NCBI GenBank assembly: GCA_024695665.1
Contig: JAILHT010000145.1
Coordinates: forward strand, 1 to 59,627
Reading direction: 5' to 3'
Source: Lachnospiraceae bacterium
GTDB lineage: Bacteria; Bacillota; Clostridia; Lachnospirales; Lachnospiraceae
Length of the DNA: 59,627 nucleotides
In this document: positions 45,129 through 53,035 of the stretch, piece by piece
Layout: each line of letters starts with the position of its first letter
How positions within the stretch are numbered: position 1 is the first letter of the stretch
Made by a program: the position numbers and the translations under genes
Notes under the pieces: generated by a model
What the model was told of the DNA's origin: nothing
What the model saw: the letters and a program-made list of their open reading frames with translations, nothing else
The model's database searches: none

Positions 45129-45773
45129 ATGAAAATAATAATGCTTGGGGCGCCGGGTGCCGGAAAAGGTACTCAGGCAAAAATGATTGCTGAAAAATAC
45201 TGTATTCCACATATCTCAACAGGAGATATTTTCCGTGCAAACATCAAAAACGGAACAGAACTCGGAAAGAAAGCAAAAGAGTTTATGGACAAGGGACTTC
45301 TTGTTCCGGATGAACTCACTTGCGACCTCGTTGTTGACAGAATCGCAAAGGATGACTGCAAAAACGGATTTATCCTTGACGGGTTCCCTAGAACAATACC
45401 GCAGGCCGAAGCGCTCGATGCGGCACTTGTTAAAAACAACGAGAAGATGGATTATGCCATCGATGTCGATGTTCCGGATGAGAACATTGTAAACAGAATG
45501 GGCGGAAGAAGAGCATGCTTAAACTGTGGAGCCACATATCATGTTGTATTCAATCCTACAAAGGTTGAAGGCAAGTGTGACAACTGTGGAAGTGATACGG
45601 TTCTAAGAGATGACGATAAGCCTGAGACAGTACAGAACAGACTTAAAGTATATCATGATCAGACACAGCCTCTGATCGAGTATTACAACAAACAGAATAT
45701 TCTCAAATCCGTGGACGGAACTCAGTCAATGGATAAGGTATTCTCTGATATAACAGCCATTCTGGGAGAATAA
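45129..45773 (+). CDS. adk: Adenylate kinase, zinc-lid type
   Basis: A 214-residue enzyme catalysing ATP + AMP to 2 ADP. The P-loop is [11 protein letters not shown] (about residues 7-17), the AMP-site segment is [10 protein letters not shown], and the signature [16 protein letters not shown] is complete. The long lid carries C130, C133, C150 and C153, a structural Zn tetrad found in Gram-positive enzymes. AAAGGAG precedes ATG 45129; map follows after 3 bases. Confidence 0.97.
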   Translation: MKIIMLGAPGAGKGTQAKMIAEKYCIPHISTGDIFRANIKNGTELGKKAKEFMDKGLLVPDELTCDLVVDRIAKDDCKNGFILDGFPRTIPQAEALDAALVKNNEKMDYAIDVDVPDENIVNRMGGRRACLNCGATYHVVFNPTKVEGKCDNCGSDTVLRDDDKPETVQNRLKVYHDQTQPLIEYYNKQNILKSVDGTQSMDKVFSDITAILGE

Positions 45774-45776
45774 AAT

Positions 45777-46565
45777 ATGGCAGTAACCGTAAAATCAGAA
45801 AATGCAATTGAACTGATGCGAGCTGCCGGAAACATACTGGGAAGGGTACATTTGGAACTTCAAAAATCGCTCAAGGAAGGAATGTCTACAAAGGATGTTG
45901 ACAGACTGGGCGAGGAGATAATAAGAAGTTACGGATGCATTCCATCATTTCTGGGATACCAGGGCTATCCGGCTTCGGTGTGTGTTTCTGTAAATGATGA
46001 GGTTGTTCACGGAATACCGAGTGATAAACGAATAATAAAAGACGGCGACATCGTAAGCCTTGATATCGGTGTCATTTACAAAGGATATCATTCGGATGCA
46101 GCGAGAACACATGGAGTAGGAAACATAACCTCTGAGGCAAAAAGATTGATAGAGGATACAAGAGGAAGCTTTTTCGCCGGTATCAGACAGGCGAAGGCGG
46201 GCAATCATCTTCATCAGATATCCAATGCCGTGAACAGTTATGCTGTAAAGAGAGGCTACGGAGTGGTCAGAGACCTTGCAGGACACGGAATAGGAACACA
46301 CCTTCACGAGGATCCTATAATTCCGAATTACAGGCAGATAAGAAAAGGCCTGAAATTGAAAAGCGGAATGACGCTTGCCGTCGAGCCTATGCTTAATATA
46401 GGAAGTTATGCGGTCGAGTGGTTGGATGATGACTGGACTGTGGTTACAGCGGATCACACTCTTTCGGCACATTATGAAAATACTATACTAGTCACCGAAA
46501 ACGGACCTGAAATTTTGTCTATAACAGACGAGGAACTAAAGTCTTTAGATATAACCGGAAAATAA
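45777..46565 (+). CDS. map: Methionine aminopeptidase, type I
   Basis: A 262-residue M24A metallopeptidase removing N-terminal Met. The metal ligands are recognisable: Asp in [18 protein letters not shown] (two Asp), His in [12 protein letters not shown], Glu in LAVEPML and the last Glu in [10 protein letters not shown]. No zinc-finger extension. GGGAG-like site in the end of adk; 3-base gap. In many clostridia a small KOW-domain gene lies between map and infA; here infA follows directly (10 bases). Confidence 0.96.
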   Translation: MAVTVKSENAIELMRAAGNILGRVHLELQKSLKEGMSTKDVDRLGEEIIRSYGCIPSFLGYQGYPASVCVSVNDEVVHGIPSDKRIIKDGDIVSLDIGVIYKGYHSDAARTHGVGNITSEAKRLIEDTRGSFFAGIRQAKAGNHLHQISNAVNSYAVKRGYGVVRDLAGHGIGTHLHEDPIIPNYRQIRKGLKLKSGMTLAVEPMLNIGSYAVEWLDDDWTVVTADHTLSAHYENTILVTENGPEILSITDEELKSLDITGK

Positions 46566-46575
46566 GGAGATAAAA

Positions 46576-46794
46576 ATGTCAAAAGCAGATGTAATTGAAG
46601 TAGAAGGAACAGTAATTGAAAAACTTCCGAACGCTATGTTTTCAGTGGAGCTTGAAAACGGACACCAGATACTCGCTCATATAAGCGGAAAACTCAGAAT
46701 GAATTTCATCAGAATTCTTCCGGGTGACAAAGTAACAATTGAAATGTCACCATATGATCTTTCAAAAGGAAGAATCATCTGGAGAGATAAATAA
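46576..46794 (+). CDS. infA: Translation initiation factor IF-1
   Basis: A 72-residue OB-fold factor that binds the 30S A-site region. [22 protein letters not shown] and the [23 protein letters not shown] segment are canonical, and length is standard. TAAGGAG precedes ATG 46576. It is followed by a hairpin and an internal promoter. Confidence 0.97.
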   Translation: MSKADVIEVEGTVIEKLPNAMFSVELENGHQILAHISGKLRMNFIRILPGDKVTIEMSPYDLSKGRIIWRDK

Positions 46795-46809
46795 TAAAAC
46801 AGGAAACAA

Positions 46810-46845
46810 CAAGGAGCATGGAATATTTCCTGCTCCTTGATTTGT
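46810..46845 (+). terminator. Weak terminator-like hairpin after infA
   Basis: The 9-bp stem CAAGGAGCA / TGCTCCTTG (46810-46818 with 46831-46839) is followed by only ATTTGTAGTTATTT. It would probably cause partial termination, leaving the next promoter to adjust downstream levels. Confidence 0.5.
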
Positions 46846-46858
46846 AGTTATTTAAGTG

Positions 46859-46887
46859 TTGACTTAAATAAAACATTGTGGTAATAT
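46859..46887 (+). promoter_or_regulatory. Internal promoter of the alpha operon (rpmJ-rplQ)
   Basis: TTGACT (46859-46864), a 17-base spacer and TAATAT (46882-46887). The predicted start near 46894 gives a leader of about 85 bases with CATTTGG / CCAAATG (46890-46896 with 46928-46934). The -35 also lies in a small TTTAAGT/ACTTAAA dyad (46851-46868). Confidence 0.72.
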
Positions 46888-46978
46888 GCCATTTGGACAC
46901 TTTTGAAAACCCACGGTCATATTATGCCCAAATGAGGGTGATGACAGTGAGGTCATACAAAGAAAGGAGGGTTTTACG

Positions 46979-47092
46979 GTGAAGGTTAGATCATCAGTTA
47001 AACCTATTTGCGAAAAGTGCAAAGTCATCAAAAGAAAAGGATCAATCCGTATTATCTGCGAGAATCCAAAACATAAGCAGAGACAGGGTTAA
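46979..47092 (+). CDS. rpmJ: 50S ribosomal protein L36
   Basis: A 37-residue zinc protein, too short for a usual ORF cut-off. It starts with GTG 46979 (AAAGGAGG at 46963-46970, 8 bases upstream) and reads [20 protein letters not shown]... to ...HKQRQG. The zinc ligands C11, C14, C27 and H32 are all present. This is the standard position before rpsM. Confidence 0.96.
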   Translation: MKVRSSVKPICEKCKVIKRKGSIRIICENPKHKQRQG

Positions 47093-47099
47093 TTCCTAA

Positions 47100-47116
47100 T
47101 GTAAGTTTAACTTACA
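47100..47116. repeat. 17-bp perfect palindrome between rpmJ and rpsM
   Basis: TGTAAGTT-T-AACTTACA, perfectly symmetric around one base (47108). It can form an 8-bp stem only with strain at the tip in RNA, or be a protein-binding dyad in DNA. It ends 3 bases before the ribosome binding site of the small ORF at 47131. Confidence 0.6.
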
Positions 47117-47130
47117 GACGGGAGGAAGAT

Positions 47131-47259
47131 ATGGCGGCTGCAACGATAATCGTTGAACATATCAAAACTCCAATGAGGGAAGTTCTCATAAAAAAATCAA
47201 TTTTAGGGTCTGTAAAACTCAACATACCGAGAGTGAAGAAGGACATAAGCAGGTTTTAG
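47131..47259 (+). CDS. Possible 42-residue protein of unknown function
   Basis: An open frame of 42 codons, MAAATIIVEHIKTPMREVLI... ending KKDISRF and TAG at 47257-47259. GGGAGG lies 6 bases before ATG 47131, a better ribosome binding site than some ribosomal genes here. The product would be basic (about ten Lys/Arg) with one short hydrophobic stretch and no family I recognise. It sits where no gene is usual, between rpmJ and rpsM, after a perfect palindrome. It might instead be a non-coding leader of rpsM. Ribosome profiling or conservation of the frame would decide. Confidence 0.45.
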   Translation: MAAATIIVEHIKTPMREVLIKKSILGSVKLNIPRVKKDISRF

Positions 47260-47289
47260 TATCACAAAATTATGGAGGTGTAAACACAC

Positions 47290-47658
47290 ATGGCTCGTAT
47301 CGCAGGTGTAGATTTACCAAGAGAAAAACGTATTGAGATTGGTCTCACATACATTTACGGAATCGGAAGAACCAGTGCAAACCGCATTCTTAAAGAAGCA
47401 GGTGTAAATCCTGACATTCGTGTGCGCGATCTTACAGACGATGATGTAAAGAAGATCAGTGCAGTTATCGATGAGACTCAGACAGTAGAAGGAGATCTCA
47501 GAAGAGAAATAGCTCTTAACATTAAGAGACTTCAGGAAATCGGATGCTATCGTGGTATCCGTCACAGAAAAGGACTCCCAGTTCGTGGTCAGAAGACAAA
47601 GACCAACGCACGTACAAGAAAAGGTCCGAAGAGAACAGTTGCTAATAAGAAGAAATAA
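47290..47658 (+). CDS. rpsM: 30S ribosomal protein S13
   Basis: A 122-residue S13 of the 30S head, forming intersubunit bridges. [53 protein letters not shown] signature and the basic tail RTVANKKK are canonical (landmarks only). ATGGAGGTG lies upstream of ATG 47290. Confidence 0.97.
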   Translation: MARIAGVDLPREKRIEIGLTYIYGIGRTSANRILKEAGVNPDIRVRDLTDDDVKKISAVIDETQTVEGDLRREIALNIKRLQEIGCYRGIRHRKGLPVRGQKTKTNARTRKGPKRTVANKKK

Positions 47659-47684
47659 TTTGAAGAAAGCAGGTTAGGTTCGTA

Positions 47685-48077
47685 ATGGCAAAAACAACTA
47701 AGAAAGTCACAAAGAAGCGCGTTAAAAAGAATGTCGAGCGCGGACAGGTACATATTCAGTCATCTTTTAACAATACAATTGTAACAATTACAGATGCTGA
47801 GGGAAATGCATTATCATGGGCAAGTGCCGGTGGACTTGGATTCAGAGGATCAAAGAAGTCTACTCCTTATGCTGCACAGATGGCAGCAGAGACAGCTACA
47901 AAGGCTGCACTTATTCATGGATTGAAGACAGTAGACGTTAGTGTAAAAGGACCGGGTTCAGGAAGAGAGGCAGCTATTCGTGCCCTTGCTGCATGTGGTC
48001 TTGAAGTAACAAGTATTAAAGACGTAACTCCAGTACCTCACAATGGATGTCGTCCACCAAAACGCAGAAGAGTCTAA
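47685..48077 (+). CDS. rpsK: 30S ribosomal protein S11
   Basis: A 130-residue S11 of the 30S platform. [23 protein letters not shown], the [15 protein letters not shown] segment and the C-terminal [18 protein letters not shown] are canonical. The N-terminus has a Lys-rich extension ([14 protein letters not shown]). 26 bases after rpsM; ribosome binding site weak (AGCAGG). Confidence 0.97.
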   Translation: MAKTTKKVTKKRVKKNVERGQVHIQSSFNNTIVTITDAEGNALSWASAGGLGFRGSKKSTPYAAQMAAETATKAALIHGLKTVDVSVKGPGSGREAAIRALAACGLEVTSIKDVTPVPHNGCRPPKRRRV

Positions 48078-48096
48078 TTGAGGAGGGTATTGTAAA

Positions 48097-48687
48097 ATGG
48101 CAGTTAATAGAACTCCAGTATTAAAAAGATGTAGATCACTGGATCTTGATCCGGTTTATTTAGGTGTAGATAAGAAGTCTAGAAGACAGGCTAAGAGAGC
48201 AAGAAAGATTTCCGAGTACGGACTTCAGCTCAGAGAGAAGCAGAAAGCTAAATTTATCTACGGTGTATTAGAGAAGCCTTTCCACACATATTATGAGAAG
48301 GCTGATATGGCTAAGGGAATGACAGGTGAGAACCTTATGAGAATCCTTGAGTCAAGATTAGACAACGTTGTATTCCGTATGGGTCTTGCAAGAACAAGAA
48401 GAGAAGCAAGACAGGTTGTTGATCACAAATTCATCACTGTAAACGGAAAAGTTGTAAACATTCCTTCATACCTTGTAAAGGCAGGAGATGTTATCGAAGT
48501 TAAAGAGAAGAATAAGGGACTTCAGAGAATGAAAGATATCCTTGAAGTAACCGAGGGAAGAATGGTTCCTGAGTGGCTCGAGATCGATACAGAGTCTTTA
48601 AAAGGACAGGTTAAGCAGTTACCTACAAGAGAAATGATAGACGTTCCTGTAAACGAAATGCTTATCGTCGAGTTGTATTCTAAATAA
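48097..48687 (+). CDS. rpsD: 30S ribosomal protein S4
   Basis: A 196-residue S4, a primary 16S assembly protein. It lacks the N-terminal cysteine tetrad, so it is the zinc-free form. The S4 RNA-binding domain ESRLDNVVFRMGLARTRREARQ is complete, followed by VNIPSYLVKAGDVIEV. AGGAGGG precedes ATG 48097. In several bacteria S4 regulates its own transcript; the structured leader before rpmJ would be a place for this, but that is inference. Confidence 0.97.
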   Translation: MAVNRTPVLKRCRSLDLDPVYLGVDKKSRRQAKRARKISEYGLQLREKQKAKFIYGVLEKPFHTYYEKADMAKGMTGENLMRILESRLDNVVFRMGLARTRREARQVVDHKFITVNGKVVNIPSYLVKAGDVIEVKEKNKGLQRMKDILEVTEGRMVPEWLEIDTESLKGQVKQLPTREMIDVPVNEMLIVELYSK

Positions 48688-48734
48688 TTGATGTAAGATG
48701 TTAAGACCAAAAACCCGAGAGGAGGGACTTACGA

Positions 48735-49697
48735 GTGTTCGATTTCGAAAAACCAAAGATTGAGATTGTTGAGAATTCAGAGGACAAAAAGTACGGCAGA
48801 TTTGTCGTTGAGCCTTTGGAGAGAGGTTATGGTACAACATTAGGAAACTCGCTCAGAAGAATTATGCTTTCTTCTTTGCCGGGTGCTGCAGTAAGCCGTA
48901 TAAAGATTGACGGTGTATTGCATGAGTTTAGTTCCATACCTGGAGTTAAGGAGGACGTTTCTGAAATCATCCTTAACATAAAGAATCTTGCAATCAAAAA
49001 CACAAGCCCTACAGACGAGCCTAAGGTCGCTTACATCGAGTTTGAAGGAGAGGGAGTAGTAAAAGCTTCCGATATCCAGGCTGATCCTGATATTCAGATT
49101 CTCAATCCTGATCTTGTAATAGCACACTTGAACGGTGGTGTTGGATGCAAGCTTTACATGGAGCTTACAATTACAAAAGGAAGAGGATATGTCAGCGCTG
49201 ACAAGAACAAGACAGAAGATGTTCCAATCGGTGATATAGCTATTGATTCTATATATACACCGGTTGAGCGTGTGAACCTTACAGTTCAGAATACACGTGT
49301 CGGTCAGATAACAGATTATGACAAGCTCACACTTGATGTTTACACAAACGGAACTCTTGAGCCTGAGGAGGCAGTAAGCCTTGCAGCAAAGGTTCTCAGT
49401 GAGCATTTGAGCCTTTTCATCAATCTTACAGATATTGCTAAGGGAGCAACTATCATAAACGAAAAGCCGGATGATACAAAGGGCAAAGTCCTTGATATGT
49501 ACATCGACGAGCTTGAGTTGTCAGTTCGTTCATACAACTGCTTAAAGAGAGCAGGTATCAACACTGTAGAAGAACTTACAAACAGAACTCCTGAAGACAT
49601 GATGAAGGTACGTAACCTTGGACGTAAGTCTTTAGAGGAAGTATTAGCTAAGCTTAAAGAACTGGGACTCCAGTTGAGACAGAGCGACGAGCAGTAA
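48735..49697 (+). CDS. rpoA: DNA-directed RNA polymerase subunit alpha
   Basis: A 320-residue alpha subunit. The N-terminal dimerisation domain contains [20 protein letters not shown] and [14 protein letters not shown]; the C-terminal domain (about 250-315), which touches UP elements and activators, has [20 protein letters not shown] and [15 protein letters not shown]. The start is GTG 48735 with GGAGG 9 bases upstream. It is followed by a 161-base gap before rplQ. Confidence 0.97.
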   Translation: MFDFEKPKIEIVENSEDKKYGRFVVEPLERGYGTTLGNSLRRIMLSSLPGAAVSRIKIDGVLHEFSSIPGVKEDVSEIILNIKNLAIKNTSPTDEPKVAYIEFEGEGVVKASDIQADPDIQILNPDLVIAHLNGGVGCKLYMELTITKGRGYVSADKNKTEDVPIGDIAIDSIYTPVERVNLTVQNTRVGQITDYDKLTLDVYTNGTLEPEEAVSLAAKVLSEHLSLFINLTDIAKGATIINEKPDDTKGKVLDMYIDELELSVRSYNCLKRAGINTVEELTNRTPEDMMKVRNLGRKSLEEVLAKLKELGLQLRQSDEQ

Positions 49698-49858
49698 TTA
49701 CGATCCACGATCGTATAGATATACTCATATTTGGCATGTCATGTAAGTCCAAAGTGCGATGACGTGTCTTCTCATGAGTGGACGCAAGGAAAATAAGCAT
49801 TCGGACAGTAAGACCAAAGAGCGTGCCGGATGTTCCACAAAAACGGAGGAAAATAACA
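49698..49858 (+). promoter_or_regulatory. Structured rpoA-rplQ spacer
   Basis: 161 bases. TACGATC-CAC-GATCGTA (49699-49715) directly follows the rpoA stop. A second hairpin GTCCA / TGGAC (49747-49751 with 49779-49783) encloses ATGA/TCAT. No convincing promoter. It may uncouple L17 from alpha expression or bind a ribosomal protein. Confidence 0.45.
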
Positions 49859-50395
49859 ATGGCAAAGTACAGAAAGTTAAGCAGAACCTCTTCACAGAGA
49901 AAAGCTCTTTTAAGAGGACAGGTAACAGCACTCATCCATAACGGAAGAATCGTTACTACAGAGGCAAAGGCTAAAGAAGTTTCAAAGATCGCTGAGGGAC
50001 TTATCGCTCTTGCTGTAAAAGAGAAAGACAACTTCGAAGAAGTTAAGGTTCAGGCAAAAGTTGCACGTAAGGACAAAGACGGAAAGCGTGTAAAAGAAGT
50101 TGTAGACGGAAAGAAAGTAACTGTTTATGACGAAGTAGAAAAGACAATTAAGAAAGATAGCCCAAGCCGTCTTCATGCAAGAAGACAGATGCTCAAGGTT
50201 CTCTACTCTGTAAAAGATGTTCCTTCAGAGGGAGCAGCAAGAAAGAAAAATACTAAGGAAGTTGATCTTGTAGATAAGCTTTTCACAGAGATCGCACCTA
50301 AGTATGCAGATCGTAACGGTGGATACACAAGAATTGTTAAGATCGGACAGAGAAGAGGAGACGGAGCTCTTGAGGTTGTTCTTGAGTTAGTTTAA
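49859..50395 (+). CDS. rplQ: 50S ribosomal protein L17
   Basis: A 178-residue L17, longer than the usual 115-130 residues. The core [26 protein letters not shown] and the ending [21 protein letters not shown] are canonical. The extra length is a charged insertion at about residues 60-110 ([19 protein letters not shown]...), which I believe is common in clostridial L17. The frame is open from 49778, but ATG 49859 has CGGAGG 9 bases upstream and gives the family start. Last gene of the cluster, with a terminator behind it. Confidence 0.95.
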   Translation: MAKYRKLSRTSSQRKALLRGQVTALIHNGRIVTTEAKAKEVSKIAEGLIALAVKEKDNFEEVKVQAKVARKDKDGKRVKEVVDGKKVTVYDEVEKTIKKDSPSRLHARRQMLKVLYSVKDVPSEGAARKKNTKEVDLVDKLFTEIAPKYADRNGGYTRIVKIGQRRGDGALEVVLELV

Positions 50396-50414
50396 TCTTT
50401 ATATATGTGCTTAT

Positions 50415-50457
50415 AAAAAACTCTTTCAGGGATTGTTCCTTGAAAGAGTTTTTTTGT
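50415..50457. terminator. Bidirectional terminator after rplQ
   Basis: AACTCTTTCAGGGA / TCCTTGAAAGAGTT with a short loop, A6 before and T7 after. It ends the ribosomal cluster and also the minus-strand gene at 50458-50715. Confidence 0.92.
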
Positions 50458-50715
50458 TTAACGTATTTCATCAACAAGCTGTCCGGTCATTTGGAACTTT
50501 TTGGTAAATACTTCATATTTCTTTTCCATTGCAGAAGATTTTGGAACTTCTTTGACTATCATTTTTGAATCGCCGGAAGTTTCTTTTGAATCCTTCACAT
50601 CGGAAATATTGTTGTTTCTGTCGGACTCCTCAGTGATAGTAAGTTCTTTATCAAGCTGTGTCTGGTTTTGATAATTCAGACCGGAAGTCTCGGCTCTGTT
50701 GACATTTATATTCAT
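50458..50715 (-). CDS. Small hypothetical protein, probable motility regulon member
   Basis: An 85-residue hydrophilic protein with no signal peptide, membrane segment or cysteine, and no family I recognise. The first 60 residues are rich in Asn, Ser, Asp, Glu and Lys and look disordered; the last 25 (AMEKKYEVFTKKFQMTGQLVDEIR) may be helical. AAGGAGGA lies upstream of the ATG at 50715. The gene has a sigma-28-like promoter, and its size and character would suit an anti-sigma factor or export-associated protein such as FlgM, but I see no FlgM signature, so this is only a possibility. Confidence 0.72.
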   Translation of the reverse strand: MNINVNRAETSGLNYQNQTQLDKELTITEESDRNNNISDVKDSKETSGDSKMIVKEVPKSSAMEKKYEVFTKKFQMTGQLVDEIR

Positions 50716-50757
50716 GTAAAATGTCCTCCTTCTTAGCTAACTTGCCAACTATATCAT

Positions 50758-50785
50758 ATATCGGAGAACAATTACAATTGTTTTA
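50758..50785 (-). promoter_or_regulatory. sigma-28 (SigD/FliA)-like promoter
   Basis: On the minus strand, TAAA (50782-50785), 17 bases and CCGATAT (50758-50764): the same elements and spacing as at 33-60. The predicted start is about 35 bases before the ATG at 50715. Confidence 0.6.
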
Positions 50786-50879
50786 CAAGGCTTTATATAA
50801 GTTTAATATTTAACACAGTCAAAGCAATCCATAAAATCTATGTTTTGAATGCGAAAACGTTGAAATATGGAGATTTTAA

Positions 50880-52304
50880 CTATTGTAAGTCTGTTGTTTC
50901 GGAGAGAGGAAGACTGAATATAAACTCGGAGCCGACGCCCTCAGTACTTATAACATTTATATTTTCCTTGTGAGCCGATATAATCTCTTTTACGATGGCG
51001 AGACCAAGACCGGTACCTTTTTTGTCTTTTCCTCTGGAAGAATCTGTCTTGTAGAATCTCTCCCAGATTTTAGTCTGACTGTCTGTAGGGATTCCAACGC
51101 CCCTGTCTTTTACAGAGGTAAAAACCTTGCCGTTTTTTATTGTAGTCTCAACTGTTATAGTCGAATTCTGAGGTGAAAACTTTACTGCGTTATCTACAAG
51201 ATTGTGGACAACCTGCTGTATTTTTCCCTTGTCTGCAATAACATTTGTCACATCGCCGGTGAGTATAAGCTCAAAGTTTATTCTCTTATCGAGACAACGG
51301 CCTTCGAAAGACATAAGAATCTGTTTTATAAGGCTGTTTATATCGAACTCCGTCAGATCCAGATAAGTGCCCGAGTGACCGTATTTATTGAGCTCCAGAA
51401 GGCTTTCTGTCAGCTTGTTGAGACGCTCGGTCTCGTAGAGAATAATATTTAGGTATTTATCCTGCATCTCGACCGGAATCGTTCCATCTAAAATAGCTTC
51501 AACATATCCTTTTATGGATGTAAGCGGAGATCTGAAGTCATGAGAGACGTTCGAGACAAATTTTTTTTGGTCATCCTCTAAGGATTGAAGCTCATGAGCC
51601 ATATATTTTACGGAGCCGGCAAGCATTCCAATCTCACCCGGACCGGATGTATCTAACGGTTTTGAGAAGTCTCCGTTTGCGTACTCTGAGGCCACAGAGG
51701 CCATCTTTTTAATCGGACGCAAGGTGTAAAACCAGTATGCACAAAGATATACGAAAAACATTGCAAGAACTATGGCGAATGTCAAATAGACAGCAGGCAT
51801 AAGATTGTTCAGATCCTCTGTCACCAATGATACACTCTTGTGAATAAAGACGTATCCGTGGACTTTATAATTTAAAGAAATGGGAGCATAAACCGTCAGA
51901 TGTTCATCGTTGAAGCATCCGTAAAAATAGCCGGTCATGCAGTACTGATCTCCAAAGTCGCTTATGTTGAAACCATCGATTTTTGTGAGATGACTAAGGG
52001 ATTTGTCGCTTCCGGTGCTTACAAGAACGGTACCATCAGCGTTTATGATCCAGATATTTGCATCGAGATATTCCTCGAGAGCCCCCAGACGGCTCTTGAA
52101 ATCATCAAGAGAGATATCCTTGCTGTAATAGCTTGTGGCATAGTCTCCGGATACACGGGTAGCCTCCTTGTAAAGATTGCGGTTCTCATCATTTATCAAC
52201 ACCTTTTCAAGGCTTATGGAGGTGTATGCTGTCAGTATGAGAAATGCGCTCACTATTATCAAAAGTATGAATAATATTTGTGATGATAGAAGTTTTTTTG
52301 TCAT
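50880..52304 (-). CDS. Sensor histidine kinase
   Basis: A 474-residue transmembrane kinase. TM1 is at about residues 5-30 and TM2 at about 168-192. Between them lies an extracytoplasmic sensor domain of about 135 residues, PDC/sCache-like in size. Next come HAMP (about 190-245), HisKA with phosphorylated H255 in VSHDFRSPLTSIKGY, and HATPase with DNAVKFS (N box), KDRGVGIP (G1) and GKDKKGTGLGLAIVKEI (G2). It phosphorylates the response regulator encoded 4 bases upstream. No clear ribosome binding site precedes its start, so it is probably translated by coupling. The signal is unknown. Confidence 0.92.
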   Translation of the reverse strand: MTKKLLSSQILFILLIIVSAFLILTAYTSISLEKVLINDENRNLYKEATRVSGDYATSYYSKDISLDDFKSRLGALEEYLDANIWIINADGTVLVSTGSDKSLSHLTKIDGFNISDFGDQYCMTGYFYGCFNDEHLTVYAPISLNYKVHGYVFIHKSVSLVTEDLNNLMPAVYLTFAIVLAMFFVYLCAYWFYTLRPIKKMASVASEYANGDFSKPLDTSGPGEIGMLAGSVKYMAHELQSLEDDQKKFVSNVSHDFRSPLTSIKGYVEAILDGTIPVEMQDKYLNIILYETERLNKLTESLLELNKYGHSGTYLDLTEFDINSLIKQILMSFEGRCLDKRINFELILTGDVTNVIADKGKIQQVVHNLVDNAVKFSPQNSTITVETTIKNGKVFTSVKDRGVGIPTDSQTKIWERFYKTDSSRGKDKKGTGLGLAIVKEIISAHKENINVISTEGVGSEFIFSLPLSETTDLQ

Positions 52305-52308
52305 CGTT

Positions 52309-53016
52309 TTATTCGTTAACCTCGAATTTGTATCCTATGCCCCATACGGTTGAAAGATTCCAGTAAGGACTTTCATTAATTTTTTCTCTTATTCGTTTTA
52401 CGTGAACATCCACAGTTCTCGTATCGCCTACATATTCATATCCCCAGATGTGATCCAAAAGCTGCTCTCTTGTAAAGACCTGGTTTGGAGAGGAGGCAAG
52501 AAAATATAACAATTCAAGTTCCTTAGGCGGCATCTCCACGGGTTTACTGTTGTAGTAGACAGAGTAGTTTGAAAGATTGACCGAAAGATCGGGAAACTCA
52601 ACGAGTTTTACCTCAACCTTTTGAGAAGTGTCCTCTTTCTGTGGTGTCTGATAGCGTCGCAGTACAGCTTTTACTCTTGCTACGAGCTCCTTTGAATCAA
52701 ACGGCTTCATAATATAATCATCCGCACCAAGTTCAAGCCCCAAAACCTTATCGAATATTTCTCCTTTGGCGGAGAGCATGATTATTGGAACATTGGATTT
52801 TGAGCGAATCTCTCTGCACACCTGATAACCGTCTATGCCCGGAAGCATAAGATCGAGAAGAATTAGGCTTGGCGAATATGTATCAAAAGCCGAAAGCGCC
52901 TCCTCGCCGTCATTTACTATCATTGTGTCATAGCACTCCTTTGTGAGATAGAGTGATATGAGTTCCGCTATATTGTTGTCGTCATCCACTATAAGAATTT
53001 TTTGTCTGGATAACAT
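52309..53016 (-). CDS. OmpR/PhoB family response regulator
   Basis: A 235-residue two-domain regulator. The receiver domain (1-120) has the acidic pocket D11/D12, phosphoacceptor D55 in LILLDLMLPG and Lys in IMKPF. The winged-helix output domain (about 140-232) has FTREQLLDHIWGYEYVGDTRTVDVHVKRIREKI as its DNA-binding core. GGAGG precedes ATG 53016. It lies 19 bases after mutS2 and 4 before the kinase gene, so the three genes form one operon. Confidence 0.94.
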   Translation of the reverse strand: MLSRQKILIVDDDNNIAELISLYLTKECYDTMIVNDGEEALSAFDTYSPSLILLDLMLPGIDGYQVCREIRSKSNVPIIMLSAKGEIFDKVLGLELGADDYIMKPFDSKELVARVKAVLRRYQTPQKEDTSQKVEVKLVEFPDLSVNLSNYSVYYNSKPVEMPPKELELLYFLASSPNQVFTREQLLDHIWGYEYVGDTRTVDVHVKRIREKINESPYWNLSTVWGIGYKFEVNE

Positions 53017-53035
53017 AATAAAACCTCCGGTATAT

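Noticed and set aside
46566..46575. Missing KOW-domain gene between map and infA
   Set aside because: Many clostridia have one here, but its absence with a 10-base gap is a common variant and not evidence of a deletion.
50716..50879. Terminator for the histidine kinase operon
   Set aside because: TAAAATCT/AGATTTTA (50832-50878) can pair, but the loop is over 30 bases and no T-run follows on the minus strand.
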